A stretch of 64,000 bases of DNA from Erwinia sp. E_sp_B01_1 (lineage in GTDB: Bacteria > Pseudomonadota > Gammaproteobacteria > Enterobacterales > Enterobacteriaceae): contig NZ_CP142208.1 in assembly GCF_036865545.1 (NCBI RefSeq), positions 3,162,001 through 3,226,000 on the forward strand, in the 5' to 3' direction. A model generated the notes under the pieces. The model worked only from the letters and a program-made list of their open reading frames with translations. It was not told the origin of the DNA and ran no database searches. Below are positions 1-9,733 of the stretch, piece after piece. The translations under genes were made by a program, and so were the position numbers. Each line of letters starts with the position of its first letter. Within the stretch, counting starts at the first letter, position 1.

Positions 1-500
1 ACAGTGACAGCCTGGATATCCGGGCGTTGATCCGTCAGCCGCTGGTCTTCCCTGAACAGTTAACGCTGCTGCCCGCGCTGGAGCAGTTCCGTAGCGCACG
101 TACCCACTTTGCTTTTGTAGTCGATGAATTTGGTTCGGTTGAAGGGGTGGTCACCCTGAGTGACGTGATGGAGACCATTGCAGGCAATCTGCCCAACGAG
201 GGCGAAGCTATCGACCCCCGCTACGACATTCTGCAAAACAGTGACGGCAGCTGGACGGCCAACGGGCATATGCCGCTGGAAGATCTGGTGATGTATCTGG
301 AACTGCCTTTGAATGAAAAACGGGAATACCACACGCTGGCAGGGTTACTGATGGAGCATATGCAGCGGGTGCCAAAGGAAGGGGAAGAGATTCAGATCGG
401 CGACTTCCTGTTCCGGACTCTGCAAGTGGAAAGCCATCGCGTACAGAAAGTGCAGATTGTTCCGCAGGCGGCGGCTGAAGAGCCAGATTACGAAGTGTAG
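1..500 (+). CDS. yegH: YegH C-terminal part (TerC/CBS/CorC-HlyC membrane protein), cut by window start
   Basis: The reading frame is open from position 3, so only the C-terminal part is present. It shows the end of a CBS-domain pair (FAFVVDEFGSVEGVV and following residues) and then a CorC/HlyC transporter-associated domain (YHTLAGLLMEHM to the end). This is the cytoplasmic half of the YegH/YoaE family, whose N-terminal half, outside the window, is a TerC-type membrane domain. In E. coli yegH lies beside and convergent to asmA, as here. The ion or substrate handled is not known. I am sure of the family and fairly sure of the symbol because of the neighbour asmA. Confidence 0.85.
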   Translation, partial: SDSLDIRALIRQPLVFPEQLTLLPALEQFRSARTHFAFVVDEFGSVEGVVTLSDVMETIAGNLPNEGEAIDPRYDILQNSDGSWTANGHMPLEDLVMYLELPLNEKREYHTLAGLLMEHMQRVPKEGEEIQIGDFLFRTLQVESHRVQKVQIVPQAAAEEPDYEV

Positions 501-564
501 CCCGGCGTCCGGTTGTTCTGCTGGCGCCCCGATGTCAGGGGCGGAACGCTCCGCTGTCCTGCCG

Positions 565-599
565 CTATAAATAACAACGGGCCGAATCCTCAGCCCGTT
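565..599 (-). terminator. Hairpin between yegH and asmA, likely asmA terminator
   Basis: AACGGGC (576-582) and GCCCGTT (593-599) form a 7-bp stem with a 10-nt loop. Read on the minus strand the stem is followed by a T-rich stretch (GTTATTTATA), so it should act mainly as the asmA terminator. It may also stop yegH transcripts weakly. Confidence 0.6.
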
Positions 600-616
600 C
601 AGTTCACTCCCCTGCC

Positions 617-2461
617 CTACAAATCTTTGATCAGTTTCTGCACCGAGCTGTTCTTGTCGCTTTTCTGATTGCGATCGGACCACTGTTGCAGACGCTTTTT
701 CGCCTCGTCCTGTAACTGCTGGCGCAGCACCTGATCAACCTGCAATGAGTAGTTCAGCCCTGACCAGGGCCCATAAATGCGTAACGGAACCGGGGTATTC
801 TGCAGGCGTTTAACCAGCTGGTCATCTCCTTTCCAGCCCTGGGTAACCGTCACACCAAAGGTCAGGTCGGTCTGTTTGTTAGCCAGATTCACCTGCCCTT
901 TTCCGCTGTAATCCAGCATTGAGGAGCGGCCTTTAAGCCCCGGGAAGGTGAGCAGGCCATTGTCCAGGGTGGCCCTGCCTTTGATCTGCTGGAGATTACT
1001 GCTTTTGGCCACCTCTTCAGATCCGCTGACCCGGTTGCTGTTACGTTCAACTGCCCGCTGGATCATCTGCTGGAAATTCAGTCCGGCCATCTGCGCATTA
1101 CTCAGGCTCACTTCCGCCGTGCCTTGCCAGGCGCGTTTGAAAGCAGGCACCGTCAGCCCGGTTCCCTTAAAGTCTCCCGAGAGGGAGAGATCGCCACTCA
1201 GCGAGGCAGGAAGATCAAAAGCTTTGAGCAAAGGCGCAATCGCAATATTTTCCAGTGCGGGTTGCAGCGTCACCTGGGTCTGCTCGCGGCGGACATCCAC
1301 ACTGCCCGGCAGCGAGAACTGACCATTTCCGGCTTTGCCACTCAGCGTCGCCAGCTGTAATAAGCCATCCTGGCTGGAGGCGTTCATCCTGACCTCGCCA
1401 AAATCCATGCCTCTCCAGCGTAATTTATCCACGACCAGCGCAACTTTGCCGTCCATCGCATTTAACGGAGAGTTGGCATTATCGTGCTCTGCTGGCTGAG
1501 AAATTACCGGGCCAGGCGCTGAACGCTGGACCTGAAGCGTCTGCCCAGCCTCATCGTGGTCAGGCTCAAGACCCAGCAAAGCGTCCATATTCAGTGAGGG
1601 CGAGTGCAGGGCAAGCGCTAACTGTGGCCGTATACCCAGCGTACCGCTGGCGCTGCCATCCAGCTGACTTTCATTGGCCGTAAGCGACAGGTTTTTCAGA
1701 GTGAAAGCCTGGCTGGCCGCCGTCCATTCAGCCTGCATCTTCATCTGGCCCCTGAGCCCTTCCTGCGGCAGGTCCGCACCGGTCATCTGGTAATCAAGCT
1801 GGTTGATTGCGGCACTCAGGCGCTGGGGATACTGGCTGACATCCATATCACTGTTGAGCGAAAGCAGCAGTTCGCGCTGGTCGCGGCTGATCCGGCTACT
1901 CAGTTCAATGTGCGCCTGACGTTTTTTATCCTGGGAAAGCTGAAGGTTGAGATCGCGCAGATTGAGCTGCTCGTCATTGTTCTGCTGCCAGATAAGTAAA
2001 CTGTCGGCAATGCGAAGTTCAGCGATATCAAACTTCCATCCCTGGGTAACCTCTTCTGGCTGAGAGGCGTCATCGGGGCCAACAGGCGCATCGGCAGGAC
2101 GCTGAGCTTCACTGTCCGGGGTCAGATTGATCACAGCCCCTTTCAGCATCACCTGTTTCACCGACAGCTGATGAGAAATCAGGGGAAGCAGTTCAACGTC
2201 CAGACGCATATTACTGGCACTGACAACCGGCTGTTTTGCCCCCGGCGCGGTCAGGGTCATCTGGCCGGAAAGAATACTGAGCTGCGGCCAGACGTGCCAG
2301 CGGAGATCGCCGTTGAGCGCCAGGCGGTAACCGCTGCGCTTCTCGACCTGCTGAGCCATGTAGCCGCGAAAATCGTTGGGGTTAACCAACAACACCAGTG
2401 CGGTCATTCCGGCCACAATTACCACCAGCAAAATGGCCAGCGTGGTAATAAATCGTCTCAT
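617..2461 (-). CDS. asmA: AsmA, outer-membrane assembly/lipid homeostasis protein
   Basis: The product is 614 residues, close to the 617 of E. coli AsmA. It has one N-terminal membrane anchor (about residues 5-27, rich in I, V and L) followed by a large periplasmic domain, and the AsmA C-terminal domain carries the LNNA-type segment near residue 455. AsmA-like proteins are thought to bridge the periplasm and move phospholipid to the outer membrane; suppressor genetics first linked AsmA to porin assembly. The ATG is preceded by a strong AAGGGGAAG ribosome site. The gene is last in the run udk-dcd-asmA on this strand, 51 bases after dcd, with the hairpin at 565-599 behind it. Confidence 0.95.
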   Translation of the reverse strand: MRRFITTLAILLVVIVAGMTALVLLVNPNDFRGYMAQQVEKRSGYRLALNGDLRWHVWPQLSILSGQMTLTAPGAKQPVVSASNMRLDVELLPLISHQLSVKQVMLKGAVINLTPDSEAQRPADAPVGPDDASQPEEVTQGWKFDIAELRIADSLLIWQQNNDEQLNLRDLNLQLSQDKKRQAHIELSSRISRDQRELLLSLNSDMDVSQYPQRLSAAINQLDYQMTGADLPQEGLRGQMKMQAEWTAASQAFTLKNLSLTANESQLDGSASGTLGIRPQLALALHSPSLNMDALLGLEPDHDEAGQTLQVQRSAPGPVISQPAEHDNANSPLNAMDGKVALVVDKLRWRGMDFGEVRMNASSQDGLLQLATLSGKAGNGQFSLPGSVDVRREQTQVTLQPALENIAIAPLLKAFDLPASLSGDLSLSGDFKGTGLTVPAFKRAWQGTAEVSLSNAQMAGLNFQQMIQRAVERNSNRVSGSEEVAKSSNLQQIKGRATLDNGLLTFPGLKGRSSMLDYSGKGQVNLANKQTDLTFGVTVTQGWKGDDQLVKRLQNTPVPLRIYGPWSGLNYSLQVDQVLRQQLQDEAKKRLQQWSDRNQKSDKNSSVQKLIKDL

Positions 2462-2512
2462 GCCTTCCCCTTATCCCCGTCGCGCTGACTGAACCACACG
2501 GGGCTGATTATT

Positions 2513-3094
2513 CTAATCTTTATCTATCCGGCTGGCGTCCGCGCCCTGCTGCCCTTTGTATTTAGCATCACTGCGGCTGTTGTAAGGACGCGCAGCAGGC
2601 CCGGAAAGCGGCTCAAAACTCAAAGCGCCGATCAACATCCCCGGACGCAATGCCAGTGGCAGCTTACCTGAATTATAGAACTCAAGCACAATCCGGCCCT
2701 GCCAGCCCGGATCGATACGGTGCGCCGTGACGTGAACCATCAGTCCGAGACGGGCCAGCGAGGAGCGCCCATCCAGCCAGCCAACCAGATTATCCGGCAG
2801 GGTCACGGATTCAAAGGTCACGGCCAGGGCCAGTTCGCCAGGATGCAGGAAGAATGCTTCCCCTTCTGGCAGCACAATTTCATCGCTCATCACCCGGTCA
2901 AGAGCCGCGCTGACTTCCGCTTTCGGGCCGCTGAGGTCAATAAATGCCGCCGTATGGCCGCTGAACGTTCGGAACTGATTGCCCAGTCGCACGTCAACGG
3001 TGGCGCCATTGATGCGTTCAACCGGCGGGCGGGGAGAAATGTCAAGCTGGCCATTATCCAGCCAGGCTTCGATATCGCGGTCGCATAATCTCAT
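2513..3094 (-). CDS. dcd: dCTP deaminase
   Basis: This 193-residue protein has the same length as E. coli Dcd. It deaminates dCTP to dUTP and ammonia in the cytosol, the main dUMP source for thymidylate synthesis in enterobacteria. The conserved active-site segment GRSSLAR (Arg110, Ser111, Ser112) and the catalytic Glu138 in IVLEFYNSG are present, as is the nucleotide-lid C-terminus rich in Arg and Lys. The gene lies between udk and asmA, as in E. coli, so two pyrimidine nucleotide enzymes are adjacent. Confidence 0.97.
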   Translation of the reverse strand: MRLCDRDIEAWLDNGQLDISPRPPVERINGATVDVRLGNQFRTFSGHTAAFIDLSGPKAEVSAALDRVMSDEIVLPEGEAFFLHPGELALAVTFESVTLPDNLVGWLDGRSSLARLGLMVHVTAHRIDPGWQGRIVLEFYNSGKLPLALRPGMLIGALSFEPLSGPAARPYNSRSDAKYKGQQGADASRIDKD

Positions 3095-3170
3095 GGATAA
3101 AACTCCCTATAAGTCTGGTACAAATTGGGTTTCAGGCAGCGCGAGATCCCTGCTCTGCCTGCGCAATCCG

Positions 3171-3200
3171 CCAGCCCCTGTCCGGTTGAGACGGGGCTGG
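3171..3200. terminator. Hairpin between udk and dcd
   Basis: CCAGCCCC (3171-3178) pairs with GGGGCTGG (3193-3200). No T run follows on the minus strand, so this is more likely an mRNA-stabilising or attenuating intercistronic hairpin than a full terminator. Confidence 0.4.
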
Positions 3201-3209
3201 GGAGGTCAG

Positions 3210-3851
3210 CTATTCGAAGAACTGATTGATTTTGGCCTTGAGAATATCGATGGCGATACGGTTTTTACCGCCGCGAGGCACGATAATGTCAGCGTACTGC
3301 TTGGAAGGCTCGATAAATTGTAGAAACATCGGACGGACAGTTTTCTGATACTGTGCCATAACGGAATCCATCGAACGTCCACGTTCGTTGACATCCCGTT
3401 TCATACGGCGCATCAGGCAGATATCCAGCGGCGTATCGACGAAGATGGAGAAGTTCATCTCCTGACGTAAACGGGCATCGGTCAGCAGCAGGATCCCTTC
3501 AAGGATAATCACCTTTTTCGGTTTCAGCTGAATAGTTTGCGCTGTACGCGTGTGTTCAACGTAGCTGTAAACCGGGAGATCGATGGCTTCACCCGCTTTG
3601 ACCTTCTGCAAATGTTGCAGCAGCAGGTTATGATCCATCGCGCTGGGGTGATCGTAGTTGGTTTTAACCCGCTCATCCATGGTCAGATGGCTTTGGTCTT
3701 TGTAATACGCATCCTCGGGGATAACGCCAATATTTTCATCACCTACCCGTTCGCGCACTTCGCGATAGAGCGTACTGGCAATGAGACTTTTACCCGAGGC
3801 AGATGCGCCGGCGATACCTACGATGACGCACTGGTGCGACTTGTCAGTCAT
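3210..3851 (-). CDS. udk: Uridine/cytidine kinase
   Basis: Udk phosphorylates uridine and cytidine with GTP or ATP to UMP and CMP in pyrimidine salvage. From the ATG at 3851 the protein is 213 residues, exactly the E. coli length, beginning MTDKSHQC. An open extension of 12 codons upstream has no conserved counterpart, so I reject it. The Walker A P-loop is GASASGKS (residues 15-22), and the conserved C-terminal segment [12 protein letters not shown] is present. It precedes dcd and asmA on the same strand, possibly as one transcript with an attenuating hairpin between them. Confidence 0.96.
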   Translation of the reverse strand: MTDKSHQCVIVGIAGASASGKSLIASTLYREVRERVGDENIGVIPEDAYYKDQSHLTMDERVKTNYDHPSAMDHNLLLQHLQKVKAGEAIDLPVYSYVEHTRTAQTIQLKPKKVIILEGILLLTDARLRQEMNFSIFVDTPLDICLMRRMKRDVNERGRSMDSVMAQYQKTVRPMFLQFIEPSKQYADIIVPRGGKNRIAIDILKAKINQFFE

Positions 3852-4137
3852 AAAATTAAAGACCTGATTACTGGTTGTCTGAGACAAAGGAGAGGACGAT
3901 TTCGCGCGTAATTATAGGGATTTCGGGGGGTTGATGCCAGTGAAAAGCGCGGCTTTGCTTTTAGGACTTTCCCGTTAGGCGCGGTTCGCCTGGCCCGGTA
4001 AACTGGTTTTAATGAGACCAGACTCGCATAATGAGTCAGGGAAATTCTGCGAAGCGGGACGTGACTGAGATTTTACTCTCCGTTGCAGCGCCCTTTTTAT
4101 CGCTGGCCTGACTCAAACACAATAAGAAGGAAACAAG

Positions 4138-4767
4138 GTGTCCTGGCATATTTTGCATATTTTGACCTATTTTGGCGACAGCATGTTGTTGATCCCCACT
4201 GCGGTGATTATGGCTATTCTGATCACCTGGAAAAACAGCGACCGCCGTGCCGTCTGGTACTGGGCGCTGGCATTCTGCGCCGCCGGGGCTATTGTCAGCC
4301 TCTCCAAAATCGCCTTTCTGGGGTTTGGCATCGGCAGCGCACGGTTTAATTTCACCGGGTTCAGTGGTCACAGCGCCATGTCCGCCACCCTGTGGCCAGT
4401 GATGCTGTGGTTGCTTAGCGGCCGCCTTAAGGATAAGGGCCGGACTGTTGCCGTAGCGATTGGCTATCTGATCCCCCTGATGGTTGGCGCTTCCCGCCTT
4501 GTGCTTAACTATCACTCGACCAGTGAAGTGATTTGCGGGCTGATTCTGGGCTTCACTCTGAGTACCGCCTTCCTCGTAAGCCAGCGGCGTTCTGAACTCA
4601 AAGGGTTCTCAACCGGGCAGCTCTGTATCGCCCTGCTGCTGCCCCTTTTGCTGCTGGGACAAGGGCGCCTTGCCACAACCCAGCAATTTCTGCAGCGGCT
4701 TTCGGTGCAGATTGCGGGCATCGACCATGCCTGGACGCGAGCCGAGCTGTTGAAATTACGTCAGTAA
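4138..4767 (+). CDS. PAP2-type membrane phosphatase
   Basis: This 209-residue protein has about five to six hydrophobic segments. It carries the core of the PAP2 phosphatase signature: GFSGHSAM (the PSGH motif) and SRLVLNYHSTSE (the SR-x5-H-x3-D motif, here with Glu in place of the usual Asp). The family removes phosphate from lipid phosphates such as phosphatidate, undecaprenyl diphosphate or phosphatidylglycerophosphate at the inner membrane. The substrate cannot be read from the sequence. The start is GTG, supported by a GAAGGAAACAAG ribosome site. It lies between divergent udk and dgcE, with no E. coli equivalent at this place. Confidence 0.75.
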   Translation: MSWHILHILTYFGDSMLLIPTAVIMAILITWKNSDRRAVWYWALAFCAAGAIVSLSKIAFLGFGIGSARFNFTGFSGHSAMSATLWPVMLWLLSGRLKDKGRTVAVAIGYLIPLMVGASRLVLNYHSTSEVICGLILGFTLSTAFLVSQRRSELKGFSTGQLCIALLLPLLLLGQGRLATTQQFLQRLSVQIAGIDHAWTRAELLKLRQ

Positions 4768-4933
4768 CGTTTTTTGCTGCAAAAAAAGGGCGATTGCCGC
4801 CGGTCAATCGTCCGAATAACGCCCACTTTTGAATTACCCTAAGCATTCACAAATGGTTATGTTAGCATCGTTGAAGTAACGTAGATTGCGCCCCTGGTCA
4901 GCACAGATCACCGGCGCCGTGCTGGATTTGTGT

Positions 4934-7900
4934 ATGACAACTGAAATCCTTGTTCCGTCTAAACGCACCACTGAGTGGTTCCGGGCGCTGCTGCTGGGCT
5001 GCGTAAGTTTTGCGTTGACGCTGTTCTGTTTAGAGCTGATTAAAGTCAGTGGTCACATCTCGCCGTTGTGGTTCTCCACGGCATTAATGACGGTGCTGGT
5101 TTTCCGCCTGCCTCTGGCTTCACTGCCGCTGATCCTGTTGAGCTGTTTTACCGGCATTGTCCTGGCAAACGGGTTGGTGCTGGGCTTAACAATCGCCAGC
5201 GTGAAGTATCCCTTAATCAATCTGCTGCAGGCGATTATGGGTGGCTCACTGCTGCGGGTGATGCTGGACCGGCAGTCGCCGCTTGGCTCGTTACTGAGCT
5301 GGAGCAAAATGATGGTCGCGGTGGGGCTGTTTACTCCCCTGCTGGGAGGATTGCTCGCCGCCTGGACAGCAGCCATGTCTGGCCATGCCAGCTTCCGTTT
5401 TTTCTCTACCTGGGTGATTTCCGAAGTTATCGGTATGCTGGCCCTTGGCCCGGTATGCCTGCTGTGGAGAAATGACTACTTCAGGAATGCGCGCCAGCAT
5501 AATGCCCTGTTTGAAACGCTGCTGACGCTGATTGTCACCCTGGTGCTGAGTTACTTCTCGCTGCGTTATCTGCCGTGGCCTTTTACTTTTGTGGTGTTAG
5601 TGCTGTTTTACAGCGCTGTGCGCCTGCCCCGCTTTGAAGCCTTTGTGGTGTTTCTGGCCACCATGTCGATGATGACGCTGATGCTGGCGCTGGGACTGCT
5701 TAACGTGCACACCAGCCGCGGCGGGGCTTTATCCAATGCCGTCTGGCTGCCTTTTTTGATGGCGCTGATCCCCAGCCATATGATGGCGCTGGTAATGCAT
5801 TCGTTCCGCAAAGAGAAAAAGCATATTTCTGAAAGTGAAACCCGTTTTCGTCATGCCATGGAATATTCGGCGATCGGCATGGCGCTGGTTTCGCCTGAAG
5901 GCGACTGGTTACAGGTGAATAAATCGCTGTGCCGCCTGCTGGGTTATCAGGAAAATGAGCTGAAAAAACTTAATTTCCAGCAACTTACCCATCCTGACGA
6001 TCTGCATGCCGATCTGATGCAGGTTAAAGCATTACTGCTGGGTGAACTCGAATCTTACACTATGGAGAAGCGTTATCTTCGCAAGGACGGTGAAATCGTC
6101 TGGGCGCTGCTGACGGTCTCTCTGGTATGCAACAACGATCGGCTTCCGCTCTACTTTATTTCACAGATTGAAGATATTTCGGAGCTTAAGAAAACCGAAG
6201 AGGTTAACCGACGCCTGATGCACCGCATCACCCTGGCTAATGAGGCCGGCGGGATTGGTGTCTGGGACTGGAGCCTGACGACCGGCAAGATGAGCTGGGA
6301 CAAACGAATGTTCCAGATTTATGAGCTGCCTGAAGATGGTCAGGCCACCTATCTCACCTGGGCAAACAGCCTGCTGGCAGCCGACAGGCAGATGGCCATT
6401 GATGCTTTTGACGTTGCGGTAAAGACCTCCACGCCCATTGATATCCAGTTCAGAATCGAGACGGTTCAGGGCATTCGTTATATCCGCAGCCAGGGCAACC
6501 TGGTGCTTGATGAAAAAGGCAATGTGGAACGTATGCTGGGTATCAATCAGGATGTGACCGCTATGCGTCAGCTCAGTGAAGCGCTCTACGAGGAAAAAGA
6601 GCGCATGCACATCACCCTGGATGCGATAGGTGAGGCGGTTATCAGCACGGACGAAGAGATGCGGGTGATCTTTATGAACCCGGTGGCGGAGACGATGTCC
6701 GGCTGGACGCAGGATAATGCTGTGGGCGAGCCGCTGAGCGATATTCTGCATATCACCCATGGCCGGAAAGGGCCGGAGATGGAGAGCCTGCTGCTGTGCG
6801 AACTGCCGCATACCCGCTCCACGCCTGATAATGAGCTGGTGCTGCACAACAGCGCCGGCTCTCAGTTCGATATCCATTACAGCATCACGCCGCTGAAAAC
6901 GCTGGAGGGCGACAATATTGGCAGCGTGATGGTGATCCAGGACGTCAGTGATTCGCGAGAGATGATGCGACGTCTGAGCTACAGCGCCTCACACGATATG
7001 CTGACCAGCCTGCCCAACCGTGTCAGCTTTGAAAACACCCTCAGGACGCTGCTCCAGACTGCGGCTGAACAGCATAAACAGCATGCGCTGGTGTTTATCG
7101 ATCTGGATCGCTTCAAAGCGGTTAACGACACAGCCGGACATGCGGCAGGGGATGCCCTGCTGCGTGAAATTTCCAGCGTGATGCAGCATCATCTGCGCAG
7201 TAGTGATTTCCTGGCCCGACTTGGCGGCGATGAATTTGGCGTCATGCTGCAGGACTGCCCGCTGGAAAAAGCCACCGAAGTTATCGAACGCCTGGTTAAA
7301 GCGGTGAACGACTATCGTTTTGTGTGGGAAGGCCGTCTGCATCGGGTGGGCGCCAGCGCAGGCATCACCCTGCTGAACAAAGAGAATCACAGCGCCAGCG
7401 AAGTGGTGGCACAGGCTGACCTGGCCTGCTACAACGCCAAACACAATGGCCGGGGCCAGTTGTCCCTTTACGATCCTCATCTGTTGCGCACGCTTAAACC
7501 TCTGCTGAGCCGCCGGGACAAAGAACAGATCCTTTCTCATCAACCGATGCGGTTGCTGGTTTCGGCTGCGACTCCCTCGCGCAAACCCTCCGCAGTCAGT
7601 TTTTATCTGACCGGGATCCAACTTTATACTCCTGATGGGCAGGAAATTGACGAGGTCAGTTTCCGCACCGGGCTGGTGGATGAGGATTTGATCCTGGCGC
7701 TGGATCGTAAACTGATCGGCGAATTCTTCCAGAATTATGCTCAGGGCGTGGCGAGTAAGGGATTGACCCTGGTGCTGCCCCTGTCGGAACAGGGCGTGCG
7801 CAGCGAAGCCTTTATTACCGAAGTGCTGGCCCAGATGGCGCGGTTTTCCCTTCCGGCCAGCCTGCTGTTCTTCTCGGTACCTGCCGATGCTTTTACTGGC

Positions 7901-8266
7901 CAGGACGATCGGGTGCTGAATAACGTGGCGCGTCTGCGCGCCACGGGAGGCAGGATTGTCCTGCGTGATTTTGGCCGCAATCTGGACGCCTTTAATCAAC
8001 TGCCAGCCGACCTGATCGACTACCTGATGCTCAGCCCTGAATTGACGGCGAATGTTCACTGCAATCTGATGGATGAGATGATGGTTTCTATTCTGCAGGG
8101 CCATGCGCAGCGCCTGAATATCGCCACGCTGGCCGGGCCGGTCGGCTTGCCCGCAGCGCTGACCACCCTGTCGAACATCGGGGTGGATTATGTCTGGGGG
8201 GAGGCGATCTCCGGGCAGGAGCCTTTAAGCACCCTCCTGATTAACAGCTACTTTGCGATTAAATAG
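4934..8266 (+). CDS. dgcE: Diguanylate cyclase DgcE (MASE1-PAS-GGDEF, degenerate EAL)
   Basis: The protein is 1110 residues (E. coli DgcE/YegE 1105). Domain order is an N-terminal MASE1 membrane sensor of eight to ten segments (about 10-300), PAS/PAC repeats (about 310-680), a GGDEF domain with intact GGDEF near residue 764, and a degenerate EAL-like domain to the end. The inhibitory I-site RSSD lies five residues before GGDEF, so product feedback is likely. It makes c-di-GMP from two GTP and in E. coli promotes curli and cellulose. I chose ATG 4934 because an upstream TTG at 4886 would add 16 residues of no recognisable character. alkA, next in E. coli, is absent. Confidence 0.93.
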   Translation: MTTEILVPSKRTTEWFRALLLGCVSFALTLFCLELIKVSGHISPLWFSTALMTVLVFRLPLASLPLILLSCFTGIVLANGLVLGLTIASVKYPLINLLQAIMGGSLLRVMLDRQSPLGSLLSWSKMMVAVGLFTPLLGGLLAAWTAAMSGHASFRFFSTWVISEVIGMLALGPVCLLWRNDYFRNARQHNALFETLLTLIVTLVLSYFSLRYLPWPFTFVVLVLFYSAVRLPRFEAFVVFLATMSMMTLMLALGLLNVHTSRGGALSNAVWLPFLMALIPSHMMALVMHSFRKEKKHISESETRFRHAMEYSAIGMALVSPEGDWLQVNKSLCRLLGYQENELKKLNFQQLTHPDDLHADLMQVKALLLGELESYTMEKRYLRKDGEIVWALLTVSLVCNNDRLPLYFISQIEDISELKKTEEVNRRLMHRITLANEAGGIGVWDWSLTTGKMSWDKRMFQIYELPEDGQATYLTWANSLLAADRQMAIDAFDVAVKTSTPIDIQFRIETVQGIRYIRSQGNLVLDEKGNVERMLGINQDVTAMRQLSEALYEEKERMHITLDAIGEAVISTDEEMRVIFMNPVAETMSGWTQDNAVGEPLSDILHITHGRKGPEMESLLLCELPHTRSTPDNELVLHNSAGSQFDIHYSITPLKTLEGDNIGSVMVIQDVSDSREMMRRLSYSASHDMLTSLPNRVSFENTLRTLLQTAAEQHKQHALVFIDLDRFKAVNDTAGHAAGDALLREISSVMQHHLRSSDFLARLGGDEFGVMLQDCPLEKATEVIERLVKAVNDYRFVWEGRLHRVGASAGITLLNKENHSASEVVAQADLACYNAKHNGRGQLSLYDPHLLRTLKPLLSRRDKEQILSHQPMRLLVSAATPSRKPSAVSFYLTGIQLYTPDGQEIDEVSFRTGLVDEDLILALDRKLIGEFFQNYAQGVASKGLTLVLPLSEQGVRSEAFITEVLAQMARFSLPASLLFFSVPADAFTGQDDRVLNNVARLRATGGRIVLRDFGRNLDAFNQLPADLIDYLMLSPELTANVHCNLMDEMMVSILQGHAQRLNIATLAGPVGLPAALTTLSNIGVDYVWGEAISGQEPLSTLLINSYFAIK

Positions 8267-8335
8267 CCCGGGGTTCTTGCTCTCCACCCGGCCCTGGGCT
8301 AAAGTCGCCCCCTTTTTTCCAGCTTAGGGGGATAA

Positions 8336-9687
8336 ATGTTTATTGGCTTTGATTACGGGACAGCAAATTGCTCGGTCGCCGTTATGAATGAAGGCGCGCC
8401 CACGCTGCTGCCACTGGAGCAAGGCTCCACCTTATTACCCTCTATGCTCTCTGCTCCCACGCGTGATGCGGTCAGCGAATGGCTGTTCCGCCATCATCAG
8501 GTTCCGACGCCTGAAGCAGAGAACCAGGCGATCCTGCGTCGTGCCCTGGCGCTGAACCGCGAAGAAGATATTGAGGTCACTCCTGCCAGCGTACAGTTTG
8601 GCCTGGCTTCCCTCGCCCAGTACATGGCCGATCCGGAAGATGTCTGGTTTGTTAAATCGCCTAAATCCTTCCTCGGGGCAAGCGGCCTCAAACCGCAGCA
8701 GGTCGCTTTCTTTGAAGATCTGGTCTGCGCAATGATGCTGCATATCCGGCAGAAAGCGGAAGCCCATCTTAATGAGAGCATCACTCAGGCAGTGATTGGC
8801 CGTCCTGTTAACTTCCAGGGACTGGGCGGAGATGAAGCCAACCGTCAGGCTCAGGGAATTCTGGCTCGTGCAGCCAGCCGTGCCGGATTTAAGGATGTAG
8901 AGTTCCAGTTTGAGCCGGTTGCCGCAGGGCTGGATTTTGAAGCCACGCTTAAGGCGGAAACCCGCGTGCTGGTAGTGGATATCGGCGGGGGAACCACAGA
9001 CTGCTCAATGCTGCTGATGGGGCCGAAATGGCATGACCGATCCGATCGTAATGAGAGCCTGCTGGGTCACAGCGGATGCCGCGTAGGCGGAAACGATCTG
9101 GATATCATGCTGGCATTTAAAGAGCTGATGCCGCTGTTGGGTCTGGGGGGGCAACGGAAAGGGGCATCGCCCTGCCTGCATTGCCCTGGTGGAACGCGGT
9201 GGCGATCAATGATGTGCCGGCACAAAGTGACTTCTATGCCACGGCAAGCAGGAAGCAGCTGATGGATCTGATCCGTGACGCCCGGGAACCGGAAAAAGTG
9301 AAGCGCCTGCTGAAAGTCTGGCAACAGCGTCTGGGCTACCGGCTGGTTCGTGCGGCGGAAGAGAGCAAGATTGCGCTCTCTGATCGGGCCGAAGTGACCA
9401 CAGCCCTGGGCTTTATCGAACAGGCGCTGGATACCTCCATTAGCGTGGGGGCGTTGCAGACGGCTATTTCACAGCCGCTGGAGCGCATTCAGGAACAGGT
9501 TAAACTGGCGCTGGAAGCCAGCGGCACCCGCCCTGATGTCATCTTCCTGACCGGCGGCAGCGCCCGTTCTCCGGTGCTGCGTCAGGCGCTGAAACAGCAG
9601 CTGCCGGATATCCCCCTGACCAGCGGCGATGATTTTGGCTCCGTTACCGCAGGTCTGGCCCGCTGGGCACAGGTGATGTTCCGCTAG
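8336..9687 (+). pseudogene. yegD: YegD, Hsp70-family protein, broken by a -1 frameshift in a G run
   Basis: YegD is a small Hsp70/actin-fold ATPase of unknown client (450 residues in E. coli). The N-terminal half has the nucleotide-binding motifs GFDYGTANCSVAVM and VVDIGGGTTDCS; the C-terminal half continues with WWNAVAINDVPAQ and the last motif LTGGSARSP. The two halves lie in different frames. The switch falls at the seven-G run 9145-9151: with eight Gs the frame would read straight through as GGATERGIALP, matching the family. The rest of the gene is well conserved with no other damage. This is either a very recent mutation, a phase-variable tract or a base-call error. The flanking AKR gene is convergent. 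Confidence 0.88.
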
Positions 9688-9699
9688 CTTTTCCCTGGT

Positions 9700-9724
9700 G
9701 CTGCGCCTTTTCACAAGGCGCAGC
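9700..9724. terminator. Convergent-gene hairpin between yegD and the aldo/keto reductase gene
   Basis: GCTGCGCCTT (9700-9709) and AAGGCGCAGC (9715-9724) form a perfect 10-bp stem with a 5-nt loop. It lies between two convergent genes. There is no strong T run on either side, so termination on its own may be incomplete. Confidence 0.55.
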
Positions 9725-9733
9725 GATCGAGGC

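Noticed and set aside
3852..3887. Longer Udk start at 3887
   Set aside because: The additional 12 residues are not conserved; the 213-residue form from 3851 equals the E. coli protein.
4766..4783. T6GC/GCA6 palindrome after the PAP2 gene as a terminator
   Set aside because: The stem is almost all A-T with a one-base loop, so it would not fold as an intrinsic terminator.
6989..8104. 371-codon open frame on the minus strand inside dgcE
   Set aside because: It lies fully under the GGDEF/EAL part of dgcE, is rich in His, Gln and Arg as antisense shadows usually are, and has no start signal.
8336..9687. yegD as two separate genes
   Set aside because: Both parts match one Hsp70-like protein end to end; a single extra G joins them.
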